Source: Clostridiales bacterium (GTDB taxonomy: Bacteria > Bacillota > Clostridia > Oscillospirales > Acutalibacteraceae). Taken from it: a DNA stretch of 48,236 nt. The position numbers and the translations under genes were made by a program. Location: positions 1 through 48,236 of the forward strand of contig JAAWSO010000012.1 in NCBI GenBank assembly GCA_022801595.1, given 5' to 3'. Below the pieces are notes generated by a model. It was not told the DNA's origin and ran no database searches. It saw only the letters and a program-made list of their open reading frames with translations. Within the stretch, counting starts at the first letter, position 1, and each line of letters starts with the position of its first letter. Below are positions 43,355-48,236 of this stretch, one piece after another.

Positions 43355-44422
43355 ATGGGATGGTTTACAAGTTGGCTCACGGACCATATGGCATTGCTGT
43401 GGATATATGTTGCGGCATTGGTATTCTGGGGACTGTTTCTGCACTCTTATTTTCGAAATAAAAAAAGAATTTGCAACGGTATGTTCCTGTGTCTGGCATT
43501 GGCTGTCACCTTTGCTTCCATTGTCTTGACCTGCGCTCGGTACGCTTACCTCCCTTGGGTCCACGTAATCCTGTGGTTTTTTTTAATTCCAATTTTTTGC
43601 AGCCCTGTCATTTTAGTGGCTGTGGGGATTTTCCTCATTATCAATGGACGGATTGTTTTGAAGCGGGAAGGAAAAGCATTGACACATTTTTTATCGATCT
43701 TATTGGGTGTGGGGATGATCGTCACAGTGTGCGTAATTTCCTATTCGATCTACCAGACAGCCCAGGGAGCTCCTAAATTTACTTTCCTGGCTAATATGTT
43801 GATCTTCGTTGGAGGATACTATTTGTTTTTATTGCTTAGTTTTCTACTTTCCGTATTTTTATATCGGTTTAACCGGCCAAATCGCAACCAGGATTTTATT
43901 ATTGTGCTGGGTTCCGGTTTATTGGGCGATCAAGTGCCGCCGCTGTTGGCTAGACGTTTGGATGCGGGAATTGCCTTTTATGAGAATCAAAGCAAAAGCG
44001 CCCGTGCACCGAAAATTATTGTTTCTGGCGGGCAGGGAGCCAATGAAACCATCAGCGAGGCGGAAGCCATGAAACGATATTTGATTCGCAATCACATTCC
44101 AGCCGAGGACATTTTGCTGGAAAACCAATCTACGACGACCTATGAAAATTTGCTGTATTCCAAACGGCTGATGGGGCAGGGAACCGGGACGGCAAGCTGT
44201 GTATTTGTGACCAATGATTATCATGTTTTTCGTGCTGGGGTTTATGCCGATCAAGTAGGGATTCAAGGGGAAGGCGTTTGCTGTAAAACGGCCGCCTACT
44301 ATTTGCCAGTGGCTTTGATCCGGGAATGGATCGCTATTTTGAAGCTTCATTGGAAAACCCATTTGGGAATAACCTTTGGTATGGTGATTCTTTTGTTGGC
44401 GCAATGTGTGATTGCTATCTAG
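43355..44422 (+). CDS. YdcF-type DUF218 membrane protein
   Basis: A 355-residue protein. The first 170 residues hold five or six membrane helices, the last helix closes the C terminus (FGMVILLLAQCVIAI). In between lies the DUF218 domain: DFIIVLGSGLLGDQVPPLLA, KIIVSGGQGANETISEAEAM, and TTTYENLLYSKRL with VTNDYHVFRA, the family's conserved Gly, Glu, Asn and His positions. SanA/ElyC/YdcF relatives affect envelope integrity in E. coli; function here is unknown. ATG at 43355 has AAGGAGG about 9 nt upstream. A TATAAT at 43319-43324 may be its -10; GTGAC and GTCAC half-sites lie upstream (43271-43297). Confidence 0.88.
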   Translation: MGWFTSWLTDHMALLWIYVAALVFWGLFLHSYFRNKKRICNGMFLCLALAVTFASIVLTCARYAYLPWVHVILWFFLIPIFCSPVILVAVGIFLIINGRIVLKREGKALTHFLSILLGVGMIVTVCVISYSIYQTAQGAPKFTFLANMLIFVGGYYLFLLLSFLLSVFLYRFNRPNRNQDFIIVLGSGLLGDQVPPLLARRLDAGIAFYENQSKSARAPKIIVSGGQGANETISEAEAMKRYLIRNHIPAEDILLENQSTTTYENLLYSKRLMGQGTGTASCVFVTNDYHVFRAGVYADQVGIQGEGVCCKTAAYYLPVALIREWIAILKLHWKTHLGITFGMVILLLAQCVIAI

Positions 44423-44485
44423 CAAAAAGGATTGGGAAGTTACCGATGGTGTCCGTATGCAACAGAAAAATTCAAAAATAAACGC

Positions 44486-44522
44486 AAAAAACGGCGAAGG
44501 GAATTTTCCCCCGCCGTTTTTT
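44486..44522. terminator. Bidirectional intrinsic terminator
   Basis: AAAAAACGGCG (44486-44496) and CGCCGTTTTTT (44512-44522) enclose an inner AGGGA/TCCC pairing. It serves the YdcF-type gene on the plus strand and overlaps the stop codon of the GNAT gene on the minus strand. Confidence 0.9.
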
Positions 44523-45075
44523 ACCTTTCGATTTCGTGTCGTTTGGGTTCAGAATACTGCATGATATCCTGTTCCCGATAGGTGAGGAATTCCTTTTGCT
44601 GTTCCCGGGAAATCGGATTTGGATAACTGAGTGCTAAGAGCTGATGGGGCTTGTCCTGAATCCGATAAGGCGGATGCTCGTGCTGATAACCGCTGACCAG
44701 AAAGCCAAGCCGCTCATAAAAGTGCTGGCGGCGGATCGAGATATCGTCCACGGGCAAGTTGATTTCCAGAATAACTTGGGGGAACTGCTTACAAAATTCG
44801 GTCAGACAATGGGAGCCATATTGTTTTCCCCGGTGCATTGGGTGGATGGCGAAATGCTCCACATAACAAAAGTCACCGTTGTACCAGTAGAAAATCAAAC
44901 CAAGAAAAGCATTATCTTCCCAAATTCCGACGCAATAAAAATCGGAGCGGGTTGTCATGGCCTTTCTATGATCTTCTTCTAGCCGAAGCTCACAGACCGG
45001 GAAGCTTTGTTGATAGAGTTCCCAGAGCAGTGGCCAATCTGGATGGTCGGGGTTTTGGTAGCGTTGAAATGTCAT
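44521..45075 (-). CDS. GNAT-family N-acetyltransferase
   Basis: A 184-residue acetyl-CoA-dependent acyltransferase. The fold shows AFLGLIFYWYNGDFCYVEHF (strands 3-4), then HPMHRGKQYGSHCLTEF, the acetyl-CoA pyrophosphate loop (R/Q-x-x-G-x-G/A type: RGKQYGS), then LEINLPVDDISIRRQHFYER and LGFLVSGYQ. Substrate unknown. ATG at 45075 has AGGAGG 6 nt upstream. It contains a 12-of-14 match to the Noc site at 44600-44613. Confidence 0.9.
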   Translation of the reverse strand: MTFQRYQNPDHPDWPLLWELYQQSFPVCELRLEEDHRKAMTTRSDFYCVGIWEDNAFLGLIFYWYNGDFCYVEHFAIHPMHRGKQYGSHCLTEFCKQFPQVILEINLPVDDISIRRQHFYERLGFLVSGYQHEHPPYRIQDKPHQLLALSYPNPISREQQKEFLTYREQDIMQYSEPKRHEIER

Positions 45076-45483
45076 AGAGATCCTCCTTGCGGCAAGTTTT
45101 TGTGCATGAATTGCACCATATCTGTGGTCAGTGCGTTGTGTACACTGTCGTTTTTGAAACGGATCGTGTAAAACACAGTTCCGGTATCGTTTCCTTTTTG
45201 TGATTTATTGTAACACAATCCAAAGGACCCGGCAAGCGCAGGAAGTCGGTTTTTGGTTTTCTATGAAAAGTTGGTTTGTTTCGCCAAAAAATCTTTGGAA
45301 GCGGCTGGGGAACCGTTCTTCCCTTTTCCGTTTTTATGGGATGAAAGCATCTCCGTCCAATCAATCAAACAGGAATGGACGTTGGTCAATGATGGTTTGC
45401 CGTATGATAAAAAGCGTGGTTATTTTATGGTTCTTAGCGAACTGGTTCTTCTCGACAAATTTCCACAAATTTCCATTTTTATC
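45076..45483. other. Interval with no firm gene, possible coding relic
   Basis: A plus-strand frame from 45253 (reading SLEAAGEPFFPFPFLWDESI and SIKQEWTLVNDGLPYDKKRG) has protein-like composition but only a TTG start, no ribosome site, and decays into AT-rich sequence. It may be a gene remnant. Nothing else is recognised. Confidence 0.35.
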
Positions 45484-45512
45484 TTGCTATCTGAGGGAAA
45501 ATCCTTTATAAT
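45484..45512 (+). promoter_or_regulatory. Predicted promoter of the 31-residue microprotein
   Basis: TTGCTA (45484-45489), 17 nt, TATAAT (45507-45512), 48 nt before the ATG. Confidence 0.75.
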
Positions 45513-45560
45513 CTTAATTGTTGTTGACTCCGATCCAAAGAATGGATAGGAGGTGAACCC

Positions 45561-45656
45561 ATGGATCCTATATGGTCTCTTCTGATTTCTGTCATGGCAA
45601 ATGTAATGAGCTACTACATTTGTAAATGGTTAGACGGAAATAACTGCAACAACTAG
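45561..45656 (+). CDS. 31-residue single-helix membrane microprotein
   Basis: Encodes MDPIWSLLISVMANVMSYYI followed by CKWLDGNNCNN and TAG. It has one hydrophobic helix (residues 4-20) followed by YYICKWLDG, a short motif that recurs in many tiny membrane-peptide genes of Firmicutes as far as I recall. ATG at 45561 has a textbook AGGAGGTG 6 nt upstream, a promoter at 45484-45512 and a terminator at 45666-45697, so it is a self-contained expression unit. Similar small hydrophobic peptides act as type I toxins or holin-like peptides, but no antisense RNA promoter is obvious, so the role is open. Confidence 0.75.
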   Translation: MDPIWSLLISVMANVMSYYICKWLDGNNCNN

Positions 45657-45665
45657 CCGAAAAAG

Positions 45666-45697
45666 AAAGCCCCAGGAGCTGCAACTCCTGGGGCTTT
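45666..45697 (+). terminator. Intrinsic terminator of the microprotein gene
   Basis: AAAGCCCCAGGAG (45666-45678), loop CTGCAA, CTCCTGGGGCTTT (45685-45697), 13-bp perfect stem, followed by CGGTTTTG. Confidence 0.9.
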
Positions 45698-45920
45698 CGG
45701 TTTTGTGTCCACATGGACTATATTGCCTCTTCTAGCTAATTCCTATTATACGAAAAAATCCGAAAAAAATCAATGAGAAAATCTGTATTTGGAAAGGCGA
45801 TTCCTTGATATGGAGCTTGCTGAGCGGTTATAGGACCTACTAGGATCGTGACTTTTTCACGTGCAGCCAATCCTGGAAACTGGTGAATAATCGGCAGTAG
45901 TAAAATAAAATTGTTTATGG

Positions 45921-46122
45921 TATAATATCCGCAGTGAGCCTGTAGCGCGGGCATTTGGGCGCATGGGTTCTCGTGCAATTTGGCGACCGGAGGGAGCGTG
46001 CGCGACTTGCCCGCTGCAGGCGTGGTATCATAAACGCACAGAGGAAACGGCGCGTGTGATCGTGCTTTCCAATAAGGGATGGCAACGTGTGCGATTTGCC
46101 CACCGCAGGTGTGGCATCATAA
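45921..46122 (+). repeat. Structured GC-rich repeat leader before transglutaminase gene
   Basis: TGGTATAAT (ending at 45926) is an extended -10 with no clear -35. Downstream, two direct repeats of 36 bp, 45998-46033 and 46087-46122, share CTTGCCCGCTGCAGG / TTTGCCCACCGCAGG and end in ATCATAA; a weaker third copy starts near 45973 (CGTGCAATTTGGCGACCGGA). GCCTGTA (45938-45944) pairs with TGCAGGC (46015-46021), GCGGGCA (45947-45953) with TGCCCGC (46008-46014), and GCGCA (45959-45963) with TGCGC (45999-46003), making one long nested hairpin. CGCACA (46035-46040) pairs with TGTGCG (46088-46093) in the second unit. The rest of 45698-46234 holds no gene. Confidence 0.6.
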
Positions 46123-46234
46123 CCTGGAAATGCCAACGGAATCAAAGATTCCGGGATGTTTTGAGAATATAGCTGCCGTTTCTTTATAATTTTATCCATG
46201 GGGTAGTTGCCAATGGCGGAAAGGAGGGAACATC

Positions 46235-47659
46235 ATGCGAAAAGGATTTCAGCGAAAGATTTCCAGATGGAATTGGATGCTTGGAGTGGTATCCATTATT
46301 TTCTTGGTAACCGGTTCCATCTTAACCGGGTGTTCCGTTCTAAAAAACGATCCCAATTTTTCTTTGGTAAGTTCTCAGGCAGAGGTTCCCCACCCACAAA
46401 GCACACCGAATAAAGCAGGGCTGGAAAGCGGAGCGTTGCAAACCTCAGACATTGCCCTAGAGGAAACCGGTACTTCCACCCGGCAGATTTCCCAATCCCT
46501 TCTTTCCTTTTCCAGCGGGTATGATTACCGTCCTCAAACTGATAATTATGATGGTCTTATGACCAAAGAAGCCAAACAATTATATCGGGCTATTGAGGAA
46601 CGGGCTTATCAAATCTCGGATCAACAGCATTCCGCGGGATATTATAGCTTGGGACAGATCACCATGTCCAGAAAGGTTTCCGATGACCAGATTCGCATGG
46701 CAATTACTGCGTTTAAAAATGATAATCCCCAAGTGTTTTGGATTGCCAATGTTTACAGTAAGGCGTATTCGGAGAATAAAACCATCGTGCGGCTGTATTC
46801 TTATGTATCGGCTGCGGAATGCAACCGAATGATTCAAGAGCTGAACCAGGAGGTCAAACAAATTCTTTCTGATTTGGAGCCAGGCTTGCCGGAACTAGAC
46901 CGGGAAATTGCATTGTTTGACCGAATCGCCCAGCGGTGTACTTATGATACCAATGCGGCTAAAAATCCTTCGTTATGGAAATCTTATACCATATACGGAT
47001 TATTGGTGGACGGTAAAGCAGTGTGCGAGGGTTATGCCCGGGCTATGCAGCTGCTCTTGAGTTATGCGGATATGGAGTGTCGTTTAATCAACGGAGAAGC
47101 TGGCGGAACAGTTCATATGTGGAATCTGGTGAAGGTGGATGGAAAATGGTATCATATGGACCCTACTTGGAACGATGAGGACGTTGTAGTCCGATATGAT
47201 TATTTTAATGTCAGCGACAAGGTTATTCAAAAGGACCATACTCCCAGCGTGGACGTGAGTACGATGGACACAAAGGAAATTGAGGAATATTTGAGCACTG
47301 GCACCGCAAGCTATAATTTACCCATGCCGGTTTGTGATTCCGACGACGCCAACTATTTAAAACAGAAAGGCGTTTTGATTGCCAGTTTTAATAAAGCGTC
47401 TGATACCCGGGTTGTGGAGGCTTTGGTGGAGGCTGCCAAGGAAAAACGTCCAGCCGTTTACTTATATATTGGAGAAGATATGACGTATTCCATGGCAATC
47501 AACCAGATTTTTAATTCTCAGCCCTATAAGCTGGCGTCCTATGTGGATCAGGCTAATCGGAAGCTGGATGACGACCATCAAATTCGGTATGAGCGGATCA
47601 CCTATATATTAGGGGAGAATAGCCGGGGAATTACATTGAAATTAGCGTACAATTCGTAG
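46235..47659 (+). CDS. Transglutaminase-like lipoprotein
   Basis: A 474-residue exported lipoprotein. A basic N terminus and hydrophobic helix lead to the lipobox SILTGC (Cys33), followed by a linker rich in Ser, Thr and Gln. A transglutaminase/protease core lies at about residues 215-330: catalytic Cys in GKAVCEGYARAMQLL, His in GGTVHMWNLV and Asp in YHMDPTWND. The C-terminal 130 residues form a further domain (VLIASFNKASDTRVVEALVE). Bacterial members are often cysteine proteases or peptidoglycan-linked enzymes on the cell surface. ATG at 46235 has GGAGGG 6 nt upstream. folB starts 13 nt after the stop. Confidence 0.92.
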   Translation: MRKGFQRKISRWNWMLGVVSIIFLVTGSILTGCSVLKNDPNFSLVSSQAEVPHPQSTPNKAGLESGALQTSDIALEETGTSTRQISQSLLSFSSGYDYRPQTDNYDGLMTKEAKQLYRAIEERAYQISDQQHSAGYYSLGQITMSRKVSDDQIRMAITAFKNDNPQVFWIANVYSKAYSENKTIVRLYSYVSAAECNRMIQELNQEVKQILSDLEPGLPELDREIALFDRIAQRCTYDTNAAKNPSLWKSYTIYGLLVDGKAVCEGYARAMQLLLSYADMECRLINGEAGGTVHMWNLVKVDGKWYHMDPTWNDEDVVVRYDYFNVSDKVIQKDHTPSVDVSTMDTKEIEEYLSTGTASYNLPMPVCDSDDANYLKQKGVLIASFNKASDTRVVEALVEAAKEKRPAVYLYIGEDMTYSMAINQIFNSQPYKLASYVDQANRKLDDDHQIRYERITYILGENSRGITLKLAYNS

Positions 47660-47672
47660 AAAGAGGATAAAG

Positions 47673-48038
47673 ATGGATCAAATTATTTTAAAAGGACTGC
47701 GCGTCCATACCCATCATGGAATCACGTCTCAGGAAAAAAGTATGGGACAGGAATTGGAAATTGATGTGACGTTAGATTGTGATTTGAGTAAGCCGTGTGT
47801 CAACGATAATCCGGAGGACACGATTTCCAGAAAGGATTTGGTAAAACTGGTATCGGATTGTCTGAGTGAGGGCAGCGATAACTTGATGGAATATGTCGCC
47901 CAAGAAACGGCAAATGCTATTTTGCGCCGGTATCCCCAAGTGGTTAAGGTGGAAATTGAGTTGAAACAGGCCCAGGCTCCCATCTATGCCGATTACGATT
48001 ATCTCTCCGTCCACATTATTCGACCGATCAGTCAATAA
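47673..48038 (+). CDS. folB: Dihydroneopterin aldolase (FolB)
   Basis: Folate-pathway enzyme converting 7,8-dihydroneopterin to 6-hydroxymethyl-dihydropterin and glycolaldehyde. The 121-residue length fits the tunnelling fold. LKGLRVHTHHGITSQEKSMG contains the N-terminal signature with active-site Glu, and VEIELKQAQAPIYADYDYLS the Lys-x-x-x-A-P-I motif with the catalytic Lys. ATG at 47673 is preceded by AGAGGA. It is downstream of the transglutaminase-like gene and probably co-transcribed; other folate genes are not in the window. Confidence 0.88.
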   Translation: MDQIILKGLRVHTHHGITSQEKSMGQELEIDVTLDCDLSKPCVNDNPEDTISRKDLVKLVSDCLSEGSDNLMEYVAQETANAILRRYPQVVKVEIELKQAQAPIYADYDYLSVHIIRPISQ

Positions 48039-48170
48039 TTTGCTCGCATACAGCAAGCGCCCATTTTGTTCCTCATATTCTTTGTTAAAATAAATAGGAG
48101 ACGGTCGCCCCTTTAGAATCTGTCTGGCAAAGAGACCAAAGAAAAAAGTAGAAAAAGAGGAAAAAAGGAG

Positions 48171-48199
48171 TTGACAAAGCAGAAGAAAGGTGATAAGAT
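48171..48199 (+). promoter_or_regulatory. Strong promoter reading out of the window
   Basis: TTGACA (48171-48176), 17 nt, TAAGAT (48194-48199), with an A-rich stretch upstream (48141-48166) like an UP element. No coding start follows before the edge. It resembles a stable-RNA promoter, possibly an rrn or tRNA operon. The stretch 48039-48170 holds no other feature. Confidence 0.7.
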
Positions 48200-48236
48200 A
48201 GTCAAGCCGCAGAAAAAAGGGGAGAGACCCAGGAAG

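Noticed and set aside
45253-45549. 98-codon plus-strand frame before the microprotein
   Set aside because: TTG start without ribosome site, running through the promoter of the microprotein. At most a decayed gene.
45855-45870. TTTTTCACGTGCAGCC as a parS site
   Set aside because: Only the central TTCACGTG matches, and the right half of the palindrome is missing.

Overview
The window is a bacterial replication-origin region, most likely from a low-to-mid GC Gram-positive of class Clostridia (Oscillospirales-like). The inference rests on gene order and content: rpmH-rnpA-yidD-yidC-jag-mnmE-mnmG-rsmG-noc-parA-parB runs leftward and dnaA-dnaN-yaaA-recF-remB-gyrB-gyrA runs rightward, with strong AGGAGG ribosome sites, several TTG starts and Firmicutes-type ParB/Noc paralogs. 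The species cannot be named from the sequence alone.

Layout. 1-2100: an accessory edge with a 5'-truncated radical SAM gene, a frameshifted relic gene and a perfect parS site. 2103-11851 (minus): acyl-ACP thioesterase, serS, parB, parA, noc, a small unknown gene, rsmG, a YihY-type membrane protein and mnmG; two more parS sites lie here. 12054-15478: genes that separate mnmG from mnmE, namely an AT-rich cysteine-rich gene with its own promoter and terminator, and an ahpC-ahpF-like peroxide-detoxification operon controlled from a 32-bp perfect palindrome. 15651-19953 (minus): mnmE, jag, yidC, yidD, rnpA and rpmH (44 codons). 19954-22328: the origin, with dnaA and DnaA-box-rich DNA downstream of it. 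22329-33390 (plus): dnaN, yaaA, recF, remB, two CxxC-19-CxxC zinc-ribbon membrane proteins, gyrB, three tandem YcxB-like membrane proteins, gyrA. 33426-48236: mixed-strand lipoproteins, a zinc carboxypeptidase, Nudix ADP-ribose pyrophosphatase, a BFD-type [2Fe-2S] protein, isochorismatase-family hydrolase, a resolvase C-terminal fragment, phosphohexomutase, a ComEC-like metallo-beta-lactamase lipoprotein, a large unknown protein, a DUF218/YdcF protein, a GNAT acetyltransferase, a 31-residue membrane microprotein, a transglutaminase-like lipoprotein, folB, and at the right edge a strong promoter pointing out of the window.

How the genes work together. Strand orientation flips at the rpmH/dnaA interval, so most essential genes point away from the origin. 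DnaA, DnaN, RecF and gyrase drive initiation, elongation, repair and supercoil control; ParA/ParB/parS segregate origins; the second ParB paralog carries Noc-type specificity residues and should be a nucleoid-occlusion factor. RNase P protein, YidD, YidC and Jag couple RNA processing with membrane insertion; MnmE and MnmG modify tRNA wobble uridines; RsmG methylates 16S rRNA.

The most interesting features are the composite parS/DnaA-box-like palindrome upstream of parAB, the Noc call with candidate binding sites, the palindromic ahpC operator, the triple YcxB-like insertion between gyrB and gyrA, a 31-residue microprotein cassette, and a repeat-built structured leader before the transglutaminase lipoprotein. 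I saw no CRISPR array, intact insertion sequence, tRNA or rRNA gene.
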